Part shown: positions 36,262 to 45,357 of the stretch, one piece after another
Position numbering within the stretch: position 1 is the first letter of the stretch
Layout of the letters: every line of letters begins with the position of its first letter
NCBI GenBank assembly: GCA_963784415.1
Contig: CAWARK010000006.1
Span: 1-64,000 of the forward strand
Source of the DNA: UBA7672 sp963784415
Lineage (GTDB): Bacteria > Pseudomonadota > Alphaproteobacteria > Caulobacterales > Hyphomonadaceae
DNA length: 64,000 nt
Reading direction: 5' to 3'
Position numbers and translations under genes: made by a program
Notes under the pieces: generated by a model
Told to the model about the DNA's origin: nothing
Databases searched by the model: none
What the model saw: only the letters and a program-made list of their open reading frames with translations

Positions 36262-37059
36262 ATGACAGCCACGCGCACCCTCATCGCTTTCAACACCGCA
36301 ACTGCGAGCGAGAACAAGATTCACGATGATGCAGTTGCGAGCAGGTTCGGTTTCACGGGCGGTCTCGTTCCCGGCGTCGACGTTTTTGCCTACCTCGCCC
36401 ACGAACCCATGGCCGCCTGGGGCCGCGACTGGCTGACGGGCGGCCACATGCGCGCCCGTTTCTACAAACCGGTCTATGACGGCGACCCGACCACGGTGAC
36501 ATCTGAATCCGACGGCCCCGACGCCATGACATTCGCGGTCTCAGCCCGTGGCGATACCTGCGCGACGGGCACAGCCAAACGCGTCGGCGCGCCAGCTCCC
36601 GCCACGCTACTCAAAACCGCCGCCATGCCCGCCATAGAGTCACGCCCGCCCGCCTCGCAGCTAAGCCTGCAGGTCGGCCAGACGCTGGGCACGTTGCGCG
36701 AACGCTACACGCGCGAGGCAGGGCTGGAGCATGTCGCCGCCGTGCGGGACGACCCCGCCCTCTACGACGACGGCCGCATCGCCAACGCGGCCTGGCTGCT
36801 GCGCCGCGCCAATTACGTGCTTGCCGAGAATGTGAAACTTGGTCCGTGGATCCACGTCGAAAGCGCCATCGACATGCACGCCCTGCTGCACGATGGCGAA
36901 GACCTTGAGGTCCGCGCCATCGTGGCCGACAATGTCGACACCAAGGGACACCTCATGGTCGTGCTCGACGTGCAGATGTTCGCCGCCACCCGCCACATCA
37001 TGAGCTGCCGTCATTGGGCCATCTACGAACCAAGGCAGGTCCGCGACGCCCACAGCTGA
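36262..37059 (+). CDS. MaoC-like hotdog-fold protein, probable enoyl/hydroxyacyl hydratase
   Basis: 265 residues. The N-terminal hydratase motif NKIHDDAVASRFGFTGGLVPG has the conserved His/Asp and Gly pattern of (R)-hydratases. The second half, with HIMSCRHWAIYEP near the end, resembles a thioesterase-like hotdog. Stands alone on the plus strand; divergent from the GMC gene by 115 bases and convergent with the M48 gene. Acyl-CoA substrate unknown. Confidence 0.7.
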   Translation: MTATRTLIAFNTATASENKIHDDAVASRFGFTGGLVPGVDVFAYLAHEPMAAWGRDWLTGGHMRARFYKPVYDGDPTTVTSESDGPDAMTFAVSARGDTCATGTAKRVGAPAPATLLKTAAMPAIESRPPASQLSLQVGQTLGTLRERYTREAGLEHVAAVRDDPALYDDGRIANAAWLLRRANYVLAENVKLGPWIHVESAIDMHALLHDGEDLEVRAIVADNVDTKGHLMVVLDVQMFAATRHIMSCRHWAIYEPRQVRDAHS

Positions 37060-37072
37060 CGCAACCGCCGTC

Positions 37073-37820
37073 CTAGAAGGTCGCGTAGCCTTGGGCCGTG
37101 ATGTAGGCCTTGAGGTCCTTGATGCGCGTGCTGGGGTTCGGGTGGGTCGACATGAATTCCGGGCTGCGCGAGGCCGAAGCCGCGCCCATCTTCTCCCACA
37201 GCTTCACCGCCTGCTTCACGTCATAGCCGGCCAGGCGCATGTAATCGACGCCCAGCTTGTCCGCTTCCGATTCATTGTCGCGGCTGAACGGCAGCGTGAC
37301 GCCAACCGCAGCGCCCGCGCCCAAGGATCGCCATCGCATTGTCCGTGCTGCCAGCCACGCCGCCCAGCGCCATGCCGCCAAGCTGCACGCCGAGCTGCGT
37401 CGCGCTTTCGCGGCCCGCGCGCTTCGCCGCGTGGCGTGCAACAACGTGGCCAACCTCGTGACCCAGCACCGCCGCAACCTGATCGTCATTGTCGACGAAA
37501 TCCAGAAGGCCCTTGTAGAAGCCAACCTTGCCGCCCGGCAGGACGAAAGCGTTCAGCTCCTTCGTATCGAATACGACGAATTCCCACTGTGCATTCGGCA
37601 CCGGCGCAACCGCCGCGATCTTCTTGCCGATGCGCTGCAGCCGGGCGTTGGCATTTGGATCCTTCGAGATCGGAATCTTGGCTTTCGTCTCTGTCCAGGC
37701 CTGAGCCGCCATCGGCGCGAGATCGGCGTCGCTCGGTTCGAGATACTTGCTGACGCTCGCGCATCCGGCGGTCGTGCTCACCACGCCCAGCACCATCGTG
37801 CCCGTCAGCAGTTTTCGCAT
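37073..37820 (-). CDS. M48-family metallopeptidase lipoprotein, frameshifted
   Basis: About 249 residues when repaired. Start ATG 37820 (MRKLLTGTMVLGVV), signal with lipobox ending TTAGC. The zinc motif HEVGHVVARH (HExxH) is present, with the third ligand region in NESEADKLGVDYM, and a C-terminal STHPNPSTRIKDL typical of BepA/LoiP-like periplasmic proteases. One extra G at about 37321-37323 breaks the frame (AILG continues AGAAVGVTLPFSRD). Probably an outer-membrane quality-control protease. Confidence 0.88.
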
Positions 37821-37976
37821 GACGTCTGCGGCGATCCATGCCCTCAAGCGACACAACCTGCGGCGCAACGACGTTATGATTGTCACACATGGGGTCTCTC
37901 TCCGGAATCTGTTCCAACAACATAGACCGGCATTCGCGCCGGGCAAAACCCCGCTTTCACTGCGAAAACAGTGAAT

Positions 37977-39161
37977 TCAAATGATACCGGCGCGCCGAAG
38001 ACCGTCACATTCCGTCGCGTCCAGCCCGAGCACCTCGCCCAGCACCTCTTCCGTATGCTGGCCAACGCGATCCGGCGCAGGCCGACGCACAGCCCCCGGC
38101 GTCTCTGACAGCTTCGGGAACACGTTCGGCATCGGCACGCGGCCAAGGCTTTCATGCTCCTCCCAATGGATCGCTTCGCGCGCCACGAACTGCGGATCGC
38201 GCACCATGCCGTCCGGCCGATAGATCGGTCCCGCCGGCACTCCCGCCTCGGCCATGATCGCGTCGACCTCGGCCACCGTATGCAGGCGCGTCCAGTCCAC
38301 GATCAGGCCATCCAGCTCCGCCTGCCGCGCGCCACGCGCATGGTGGGTCCTGAACCGCTCATCCTCCGCCCACTCGGGATGACCGATGGTTTCCGCGAGA
38401 CGCGCAAACACCTTGTCCTGGTTGCCGCCGATGACGATATCGCCATCACTGCACGGATACGCATTCGAGGGTGCAATGCCCGGCAGGATCGAACCCGACC
38501 GCGTCCGCATGTGCCCACTCGCGCCATAGTCCGGCAGCAGCGACTCCGTCACCTGCAGCACCGCTTCATAGAGCGCGCTGTCCACCACCTGCCCGCGCCC
38601 CGTCTTCTCGCGCGCGTGTAGCGCCGCCAGCGCGCCCATGCATCCATAAGTCGCCGCCAGCGTGTCCCCGATCGACAGCCCCATCCGCGCCGGCGGCCGA
38701 TCCGGCTCGCCCACCAGATAGCGCCATCCGCCCATCGCCTCGCCGACCAGACCGAAGCCCGCGCGATCCGCATACGGCCCCGTCTGTCCATAACCCGACA
38801 CACGCACGATGATTAGTCGCGGATTGATCGCGTGCAGCGCCTCGGGCGCCATCCCCCACTTCTCCAGCGTGCCGGGCCGAAAATTCTCGACGAGGATATC
38901 CGCCTGCGCGATCAGTTCGCGCGCAATCTCCTGTCCACGCGCCACCCGCAGGTTCAGCGCCACCGACCGCTTGTTGCGCGCAATCACACGCCACCATGCC
39001 GGCTTCGCGCCCTGTCCCCACTGGCGCATCGGATCGCCCTCGCCGGGTTGTTCGATCTTGATGACGTCCGCGCCCATGTCGCCCATCAGCTGGCCGCAGA
39101 ACGGTCCAGCAATCAGCGATCCCATCTCGATGACGCGCAGGCCTTCAAGCGCTCCGGTCAT
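37977..39161 (-). CDS. CaiB/BaiF-family CoA-transferase
   Basis: 394 residues from ATG 39161, overlapping the lyase stop (ATGA). Class III CoA-transferase: LRVIEMGSLIAGPFCGQLMG, DMGADVIKIEQP, RNKRSVALNL, and the catalytic Asp region SGYGQTGPYADRAGFG. Moves CoA between carboxylic acids through an aspartyl-CoA thioester. Translationally coupled to HMG-CoA lyase, so it may activate hydroxymethylglutarate or a related 3-hydroxy-acid for cleavage, or regenerate CoA acceptors from the products (inference). Confidence 0.88.
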   Translation of the reverse strand: MTGALEGLRVIEMGSLIAGPFCGQLMGDMGADVIKIEQPGEGDPMRQWGQGAKPAWWRVIARNKRSVALNLRVARGQEIARELIAQADILVENFRPGTLEKWGMAPEALHAINPRLIIVRVSGYGQTGPYADRAGFGLVGEAMGGWRYLVGEPDRPPARMGLSIGDTLAATYGCMGALAALHAREKTGRGQVVDSALYEAVLQVTESLLPDYGASGHMRTRSGSILPGIAPSNAYPCSDGDIVIGGNQDKVFARLAETIGHPEWAEDERFRTHHARGARQAELDGLIVDWTRLHTVAEVDAIMAEAGVPAGPIYRPDGMVRDPQFVAREAIHWEEHESLGRVPMPNVFPKLSETPGAVRRPAPDRVGQHTEEVLGEVLGLDATECDGLRRAGII

Positions 39162-40060
39162 TTGGGAAAACCGCCTGCGCGGCTGACGAGCCCTGGCAAG
39201 GTCCGCCCCATCTTCACCGACAGCCATTTCGCTGTGTCGATCAAGCCATCAAGGCTCAATCCCGTTTCAACGCCCGAGCGTTGCAGCATGTACTGCACAT
39301 CTTCAGTCGCCACATTGCCCGTCGCGTTCGGCGCGAACGGGCACCCGCCAATCCCCGCAATCGACGCATCAATCGTCGTCGCGCCAGCCTCAACACCTGC
39401 CCATACATTCGCGACCGCCGTATTCCGCGTGTCATGGAAATGCAGCCGGATCGACATGCCCGGCGCCGCCGCCTTCGCCGCCGCCATTACCGCAGTCACC
39501 TGATTGGGCACGCCAACGCCAATCGTATCTGCAATCGCAATTTCGCGTGGACCCGCCGCCGCAACCTTGCGCACGATATCCGCCACGCGCGACGGCGCTA
39601 TCTCGCCGTCGAACGGACACCCGAACGCAACCGAGATCGTCGCCTGCACCGAGCGCCCGTGTTCCTTGGCAAGCCGGATGATCTCGATAGCGTCGTCCGC
39701 CGTTTCATCAGACGTCCGCCCCTGATTGGCCATGCCAAACCCGTCGCTGGCCGAGATCACCGCGCCCAGCTCATGCACCTGCGTCTCCAGCGCCCGCAAC
39801 GCGCCGCGCTTGTTCAGCACCAGCCCGATATACGTCACGTCTTCCGCTGTCCGCGCCGGCAGGCCCGCGCACACGGCCTCCGCATCCGCCATCTGCGGCA
39901 CGCGGCCAGGGTGAACAAAGCTCGCCACCTCGATCCGCTTCGATCCCGCGGCCACGGCGCGCGCAATCAACTCCAGCTTGTCAGCCGTCGGAAAAAAGCC
40001 GGGTTCGTTCTGCAATCCGTCGCGCGCAGCGACCTCGACCATCTCGATGCGTGTGGTCAT
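39158..40060 (-). CDS. Hydroxymethylglutaryl-CoA lyase
   Basis: 300 residues from ATG 40060. DRE-TIM barrel: EVAARDGLQNEPG near the start holds the catalytic Arg/Asp, HFHDTRNTAVAN carries the metal-binding His pair, and GGCPFAPNATGNVATED is the signature with catalytic Cys. Splits HMG-CoA to acetoacetate and acetyl-CoA in leucine or isoprenoid breakdown. Sits between a small lipoprotein gene (4-base gap) and the CoA-transferase. No biotin carboxylase or other leucine genes are in view. Confidence 0.92.
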   Translation of the reverse strand: MTTRIEMVEVAARDGLQNEPGFFPTADKLELIARAVAAGSKRIEVASFVHPGRVPQMADAEAVCAGLPARTAEDVTYIGLVLNKRGALRALETQVHELGAVISASDGFGMANQGRTSDETADDAIEIIRLAKEHGRSVQATISVAFGCPFDGEIAPSRVADIVRKVAAAGPREIAIADTIGVGVPNQVTAVMAAAKAAAPGMSIRLHFHDTRNTAVANVWAGVEAGATTIDASIAGIGGCPFAPNATGNVATEDVQYMLQRSGVETGLSLDGLIDTAKWLSVKMGRTLPGLVSRAGGFPK

Positions 40061-40064
40061 GGGC

Positions 40065-40517
40065 TCAGTCCTTGATCTTGTGGCTGATGATGACGCCAAG
40101 AACAGATGGTTCGGCGATGATGACGCGCGCCCGTGAAGCATAGGCGAGCGTGAGCGCCGCTGGCGATGTCCATTCCAGCGCTACCTCCGGACCGCCCCAC
40201 GCAGCAGCAGGCGCAAGACCGCCAGCCGTGTCGGCAATGAAAGCGTTGCCCTTGCCGGTTTCAGTCTCGCCGGCAGGCAGGATCGAAACCTGCGACGAGA
40301 ACCCTGTCGGCCCGCCACATGCCCGGCGAAACAGGACGGCTTTCATGGCGCCGTCGGGCGAGGTCGCTTCTCGAATAACCTGATTTTCGCAAACAGGCTT
40401 TGACTCGCCGCAACCCACCAGCACGAGCGCACCAAGCGCAGCCAGAATGGAAGACGCGCGTACGGGCCGGGCGACTCTTGTGGCATCGATGAACGCGTTG
40501 CGTGCTGCCATGGACAA
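40065..40517 (-). CDS. Small lipoprotein, uncharacterised
   Basis: 150 residues. A signal with lipobox ending LVLVGC (about residue 36; a later start is possible). The body has REATSPDGAMKAVLFRRACG and GGPEVALEWTSPAALTLAY, a pattern I have seen in small proteobacterial lipoproteins of unknown role (DUF5412-like). Two or three Cys may form disulfides. Shares the leftward unit with HMG-CoA lyase, probably by proximity. Confidence 0.6.
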   Translation of the reverse strand: MSMAARNAFIDATRVARPVRASSILAALGALVLVGCGESKPVCENQVIREATSPDGAMKAVLFRRACGGPTGFSSQVSILPAGETETGKGNAFIADTAGGLAPAAAWGGPEVALEWTSPAALTLAYASRARVIIAEPSVLGVIISHKIKD

Positions 40518-40631
40518 ACAGACTCTGGGATTGAGCGACCCGGATCAAGGGGCATCAACTCTTTAGCGCGGCTTTGGCCGAATTCCCAATGCCTCTCCGG
40601 ACAGCACCCGGCCTGCGACGCGAGACGCGGG

Positions 40632-40934
40632 CTATGGGTGCGGCCAGGACTGCGCGATAATCGTCCCGATGAGGACCAGCAGGCCCACGACGAACGCGCC
40701 CGTTGGTACGAATGTCCAGCGCCAGTACGGCACAACCATGCGTATCACGTCGACGATAGGCGGCAGGATGCTCAGGCCGAGCGAGAGGGCGGCCGATGAC
40801 CAGGGGGGGCCGCCAACAAGCATCATCAACAGGCCGATCATCCCGACAATGCCCCCGACCGTCCACCCGCAGATATCGCGGATGTCTTCCCAGAAATCAG
40901 GCGACCAGTGAGGGTCTGGCGAGAGGATGCTCAT
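40632..40934 (-). CDS. Small membrane protein, unknown function
   Basis: 100 residues from ATG 40934, whose ATGA overlaps the stop of the preceding gene; this decides against the earlier ATG at 40946. An acidic/aromatic N-terminus is followed by about three hydrophobic segments (VGGIVGMIGLLMMLVGG, ALSLGLSILPPIVDVI, TGAFVVGLLVLIGTII). No family recognised. Confidence 0.55.
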   Translation of the reverse strand: MSILSPDPHWSPDFWEDIRDICGWTVGGIVGMIGLLMMLVGGPPWSSAALSLGLSILPPIVDVIRMVVPYWRWTFVPTGAFVVGLLVLIGTIIAQSWPHP

Positions 40935-41470
40935 GGCGTGGCGCATCCTTCCGGAACGCCCCGTCGTGTTTTGGCAATGCGCATGTCGGGAGGTGGAACC
41001 AGCGCGGGCTCGCCCTCAGGCATGCTGCAATAGTTCGTGCAACATTGACTGGCGATTTCATAGATGTCGTCTTTGGAGAGCGCATAAAGCGGCAGGTCGA
41101 GTTCGCGCGCCTTCTTCGCGCCGCGCTGGATGAAGCCCTCATAGTCCGGCCTCCACCAGATCGTTTCCGAGGCGTTGTAGAGGGTTACCCGGCCCTCCCA
41201 ATACATACGCATCGCCTCGACGGCCTTGCGGCGTCGAGCATCGGCTGGCGACTCTTGCGCTTCTGCCCGGATTGCCGCGGCCTGTCGCGCGTATGCGTCC
41301 TGCTCACCCCAGACTTCGAGAACGCTGTTGTTTCCGCGACGCCCGACGAAAAACGCGATCAGAAAGCAGATGCCGAGCACGCCCAGCCATCCCGGCCATT
41401 GCGCACGCGTCGCGGGCGCCCGGTAAGGCGGCGCCTTCGGAAACCATCGTCTTTTCGCATTCCCCGCCAA
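40931..41470 (-). CDS. Single-pass membrane protein, unknown function
   Basis: 179 residues: basic N-terminus, one helix (WLGVLGICFLIAFFVGRR), then a soluble part with WWRPDYEGFIQRGAKKAREL, a CCTNYC cluster and a charged tail. No family recognised. Overlaps the next small membrane protein by four bases, so the two are probably co-expressed. Confidence 0.55.
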   Translation of the reverse strand: MAGNAKRRWFPKAPPYRAPATRAQWPGWLGVLGICFLIAFFVGRRGNNSVLEVWGEQDAYARQAAAIRAEAQESPADARRRKAVEAMRMYWEGRVTLYNASETIWWRPDYEGFIQRGAKKARELDLPLYALSKDDIYEIASQCCTNYCSMPEGEPALVPPPDMRIAKTRRGVPEGCATP

Positions 41471-41575
41471 ACCCGCCGCCCCACGCTCACGTGGTCAAAC
41501 CTGCTCGCATCGGCGCACCGCTGCAAGAGCATACTGTGGCTAGATCACGTCGTGCATTCCACGCTACAGCCCGTC

Positions 41576-42008
41576 ATGCCCGACACAAACGCCTCCCAGG
41601 CCAGCCTCCTTCGCGCCATCGGCGCAGGCGGCGCTTATGCCGCCATGGTTTTCGCCTTCGCCTTCGTGACCGGCGCTATACGCACTGTCGTCACCTCGCA
41701 GAATTTCGGCATAACCCCGCTGCTCGGCGTCCTGATCGAATTGCCGATCATCCTGCTCTTCGCCTGGCGTGTCTGCGATTCAGTCATGCGGTGGATGCGC
41801 GTCTCACCAGATCTCGGCGTACGCCTGCTGACTTGCGCCACTGCCCTGATCGCCATTCTCGCAGCCGAGTACGGTCTTTCCGCCTTCGTCCTCGGCCGCA
41901 GCCTCCCAGACTTCCTCGCCACCTATGCCCAGCCCGAAGCGCTGCTCGGCCTCGCTGGTCAGATCGTCTTTGCAACTGTTCCCGCTCTTCCGCTGGCGGC
42001 CGCTTTAA
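41576..42008 (+). CDS. Four-helix membrane protein, conserved hypothetical, end uncertain
   Basis: About 143 residues: MPDTNASQASLLRAIGAGGA, then FAFVTGAIRTVVTSQNFG, LLGVLIELPIILLFAWRVC, LTCATALIAILAAEYGLSAF and GLAGQIVFATVPALPLAA. The arrangement resembles small integral membrane proteins found across Proteobacteria with no assigned role. In frame, the reading continues deep into the antisense of glpK. A TAA in the next frame at 42006-42008 suggests the true stop was displaced by an indel. Confidence 0.5.
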
Positions 42009-42015
42009 GGCGCGA

Positions 42016-43482
42016 TCAGCCCGTCGTCTTCACTCGCCCAACGGCATCCTTCCACGCTGCAATCCGCGACGCCCGCTCCTCCGCCGCCATCACCGGCGCA
42101 AACTTGCGATCGAGCTTCCACACCGATGCTGCCTCTTCAAGCGAGGCAAACTCACCCGCGCCGACACCCGCCAGGATCGCCGCGCCCAGCACGGTCGTCT
42201 CGACATTCTTCGGCCGCACCACTTCTATGGCCAGCACGTCCGCCATGAACTGCAGCAACCAGTCGTTCCGCGACATGCCGCCATCGACCCGCAGACGTTG
42301 CGGCGCGACGCCATCCTGCGCCATCGCCTCCAGCAGTTCGACCGTCTGGAACGCCGCGCTCTCCAGCGCCGCCCGCGCGATGTGCGCGATGGTCGATCCG
42401 CGCTGCAGGCCAAGGATCGCCCCACGCGCGCCGGAATCCCAGTGCGGCGCGCCAAGCCCGGTGAAGGCCGGCACGAGATGCACGCCCGCCGTATCTTCAA
42501 TACTCGCCGCCAGTTCGCCCGCATGCGCGCCGTCGCGAATGATCTTCAACTCATCCCGCAGCCACTGAATCGTAGACCCCGCCGACAGGATCGATCCTTC
42601 CAGCGCGTAAGTCGTCTTGCCCGCAATGCGATACGCAATCGTCGCCAGCAATCGCGACTTCGACCGCTTCAGCTCTGTCCCCGTATTCAGCACCAGGAAC
42701 CCGCCCGTGCCGTAGGTGGACTTCACCTCGCCAGCCGCAAAACACGCCTGCCCCACCAGCGCCGCCTGCTGGTCGCCCGCGACCCCGCGGATCGGCAGGC
42801 TCGGCCCGAAAATATCGCTGATGCCAAAGTCCGCTGCGCTGTCCTTCACCTCCGGCAACAGGTTCATCGGAACGTCGAACAGCCCACAAAGCTCCTCGTC
42901 CCACTGCCCCGTGCGAATATCAAACAGTGATGTCCGCGACGCATTCGTTGCGTCCGTCGCATGCACCCGCCCACCCGTCAGCCGCCAGATCAGAAAGCAG
43001 TCGATCGTCCCCGCCGCCAGCTCCCCCCGCTTCGCCCGCTCGCGCGCGCCCGGAACGGCATCCAGGATCCACGCAATCTTCGACGCCGAGAAATACGGAT
43101 CGAGCACAAGCCCCGTCCGCTCACTCACGAGGCTTTCATGCTTCGCCAGCGCCTGTGTCCGCTGCGCCGTCCGCCGGTCCTGCCAGACGATCGCGTTGTG
43201 GATCGCCTCGCCCGTCTTGCGATCCCACACCACCACCGTCTCGCGCTGGTTGGTGACGCCGATGGCCGCCACCTTCCGCCCGCCCAGCCGCTCCAGCGTC
43301 TGTTCCGCCGTGCGTCTCTGCGTGCGCCAGATGGCTTCGGGATCGTGCTCCACCCATCCCGACTGCTGGAAAATCTGCGGGAATTCCTCCTGCGCCGACG
43401 CGATCACCTGACCGTCCAGCCCGATCGCCATCGCGCGGCTCGACGTCGTGCCCTGATCAAGCGCGAGGATCACGCCGGTCAT
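42016..43482 (-). CDS. glpK: Glycerol kinase
   Basis: 488 residues from ATG 43482, overlapping the GNAT stop (ATGA). FGGY-family kinase: VILALDQGTTSSRAMAIG, SGWVEHDPEAIW, GVTNQRETVVVWD, NAIVWQDRRT, GVAGDQQAALVGQ, STYGTGGFLVLNTG and the C-terminal RVDGGMSRNDWLLQFMAD. Phosphorylates glycerol to glycerol-3-phosphate. It is the last gene of a long leftward unit with arginine catabolism genes, and no glycerol facilitator or glpD is present in the window. Confidence 0.95.
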   Translation of the reverse strand: MTGVILALDQGTTSSRAMAIGLDGQVIASAQEEFPQIFQQSGWVEHDPEAIWRTQRRTAEQTLERLGGRKVAAIGVTNQRETVVVWDRKTGEAIHNAIVWQDRRTAQRTQALAKHESLVSERTGLVLDPYFSASKIAWILDAVPGARERAKRGELAAGTIDCFLIWRLTGGRVHATDATNASRTSLFDIRTGQWDEELCGLFDVPMNLLPEVKDSAADFGISDIFGPSLPIRGVAGDQQAALVGQACFAAGEVKSTYGTGGFLVLNTGTELKRSKSRLLATIAYRIAGKTTYALEGSILSAGSTIQWLRDELKIIRDGAHAGELAASIEDTAGVHLVPAFTGLGAPHWDSGARGAILGLQRGSTIAHIARAALESAAFQTVELLEAMAQDGVAPQRLRVDGGMSRNDWLLQFMADVLAIEVVRPKNVETTVLGAAILAGVGAGEFASLEEAASVWKLDRKFAPVMAAEERASRIAAWKDAVGRVKTTG

Positions 43483-44024
43483 GCGCGCCTCCTGCGTTCG
43501 AACTGAATGGTGGGAACGCCCTTGTAGACCGACCGCACCCGCTCGCTGAAACCGTACTTCTCCGCCAGCCGGATCGACGGCGCGTTGTCCGGATCGATCA
43601 GCGCGACGACGCACGCCCCGTTGAACATCTCGCGCTCCCAGTCCAGCACCGCCGCCAGAGCCTCGCTCGCATAGCCCTTCCCGTGCGCGTCCGGCATCAG
43701 CGCCCAGCCGAGCTCCAGATCGTCGCCGAACGGCGGATCGATCTCGCGCTTGGCGTCCATGATCCCGATCTCACCAACCAGCCTGCCCGAAGCCTTCTCC
43801 TCGATCACCCAGAAGCCATGTCCAAGCAGCACCCACGATCCCGCATAGCGTTGCACCCGCTGCCACACTTCCTCCAGCGTGTAGGCCCGCCCGCCGATGA
43901 AGCGCGTCACGATCGGATCGTTCCACAGCGGCAGGCACGCGGCGAGATCGTCCGCCCGGTGCCCGCGCAGTCGCAGCCGCTCTGTCTCGACAACCGGAGC
44001 AAACTTATACGCGCTGGAAGTCAT
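43479..44024 (-). CDS. GNAT acetyltransferase, RimJ/RimL-like
   Basis: 181 residues: ETERLRLRGHRADDLAAC at the start, GEIGIMDAKREIDPPFGDDLELGW, and the acetyl-CoA-binding MPDAHGKGYASEAL, ending NAPSIRLAEKYGF. Typical of the acetyltransferase_3 group that modify protein N-termini or small amines. Starts within the last 20 bases of astB and overlaps glpK by four; the position in an arginine operon does not reveal its substrate. Confidence 0.82.
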   Translation of the reverse strand: MTSSAYKFAPVVETERLRLRGHRADDLAACLPLWNDPIVTRFIGGRAYTLEEVWQRVQRYAGSWVLLGHGFWVIEEKASGRLVGEIGIMDAKREIDPPFGDDLELGWALMPDAHGKGYASEALAAVLDWEREMFNGACVVALIDPDNAPSIRLAEKYGFSERVRSVYKGVPTIQFERRRRA

Positions 44025-45357
44025 GCACCGCTCCCAGTCCCAGCACCTGCCCGATCTCGTCCAGCGCCGTCCGTGATTCCCGCAACAGAGCAGGGTCCGC
44101 CAGATCCTTCAGCTCCAGCCGGTCGCGATAATTGCGCCGCACCACGCCCTCGAGCGCCTCCACCTTCGCCTCATCCAGGATCACGCCCGCGCCCAGCGCC
44201 GCGATCTCAGCCTCGGTCAGCACCACGCGCAGCCGCAGACACGCTGGCCCGCCGCCATTGCGCATCGACTGGCGCAGGTCGAGATAATGCGCCTCCCGCA
44301 CCGGGCCGTTGGTCGCCAGCACGCGATCCACGAACGCCTTCGCGCGCGGCGTCTCCTCCACCTCATGCGGCAACACCAAAGCCATCGCGCCCGATGGCAA
44401 CGTCACGATCTGCGAGTTGAACAGATACGACTTCACCGCCTCGTCCAGCGTCAGCTCATCCGCCGAAGCCTCCAGCAATACAGGCGCAAACCCGCGCGCT
44501 TCGCCCGCCCGCTTCAGTCCTTCGACCAGCGCGTCCTTCTGATCGAACGCCTCGCCGTGGAACATCAGCACCGGACCGTTCGACACAGCCACCACATCGT
44601 TGTGGAACGCCCCCGCATCGATCGCCGCGCGCGACTGCTGCGTCAGCACCGCGCCGCCGCCCGTCCACAATTCATGGCTCGTCGCCACGATGTGACACGC
44701 CTCCATGGATTGCCGCGCGCGAAACCTTCCGCCGCCATCCTTCGCGAACGACGACTGCCCATAGACGAAAACTTCGACGCCCCGGTCGCCATGGCTCGGC
44801 GCCAGACGGCAATGGTTCGCCGCACCCTCGTCGCCAAACGTTGCAAACGGCACAGGCGCATGAATGGCGAAACGCTTTTCTTCCGCAAAGATCTCCTTCA
44901 GCACACGCCCCGTCGTGTCCGCCTCGATGGCGCGGTGAAAATGCGAGAACATGTTCGCGGGCGTGAAGTGCACGCGCCCATCGCCCGTGTCCGCCGCGGG
45001 CGAGACCGTCGCCGCATTCGCCGTCCACATCGAAGCCGCAGACGAAACATTGGCCAGCAGCAGCGGATTGGCCCGCGCCGCCGTCGCCACCACATGCTCG
45101 TCACTTCCGCTGAAACCCATGCGCCGCAGGCTCGGAAGATGCGGACGCTCCTGCGGTGGCAGCACACCCTGCACCAGACCCTGGCGCAGCATCCACCGCA
45201 TCTTGGCAAGGCCCTGCAACGCAGCCTCGCGCGGATTGGCAAGCAGCCCCTCATTGGCCGCCGCCGCGAGATTGCCATGCGCGAGCCCGGCATAATTGTG
45301 CGTCGGTCCAACCAGCCCGTCGAAATTGACTTCAACCGCTGTGCTGGCTTCGCTCAT
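44005..45357 (-). CDS. astB: N-succinylarginine dihydrolase
   Basis: 450 residues, the usual length. N-terminal VNFDGLVGPTHNYAGLAHGN is diagnostic. ANVSSAASMWTANAATVSPA follows, then FGDEGAANHCRL (catalytic Glu region), AFHNDVVAVSNGPVLMFH (His) and RNGGGPACLRLRVVL (nucleophile Cys). Converts succinylarginine to succinylornithine, ammonia and CO2 in the arginine succinyltransferase pathway. Start overlaps astD (ATGA). Confidence 0.95.
   Translation of the reverse strand: MSEASTAVEVNFDGLVGPTHNYAGLAHGNLAAAANEGLLANPREAALQGLAKMRWMLRQGLVQGVLPPQERPHLPSLRRMGFSGSDEHVVATAARANPLLLANVSSAASMWTANAATVSPAADTGDGRVHFTPANMFSHFHRAIEADTTGRVLKEIFAEEKRFAIHAPVPFATFGDEGAANHCRLAPSHGDRGVEVFVYGQSSFAKDGGGRFRARQSMEACHIVATSHELWTGGGAVLTQQSRAAIDAGAFHNDVVAVSNGPVLMFHGEAFDQKDALVEGLKRAGEARGFAPVLLEASADELTLDEAVKSYLFNSQIVTLPSGAMALVLPHEVEETPRAKAFVDRVLATNGPVREAHYLDLRQSMRNGGGPACLRLRVVLTEAEIAALGAGVILDEAKVEALEGVVRRNYRDRLELKDLADPALLRESRTALDEIGQVLGLGAVHDFQRV

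Noticed and set aside
40796..42568. 590-codon plus-strand frame read as one protein
   Set aside because: Only the middle part from 41576 has membrane-protein character. The first part is antisense to two small genes and the last part antisense to glpK.
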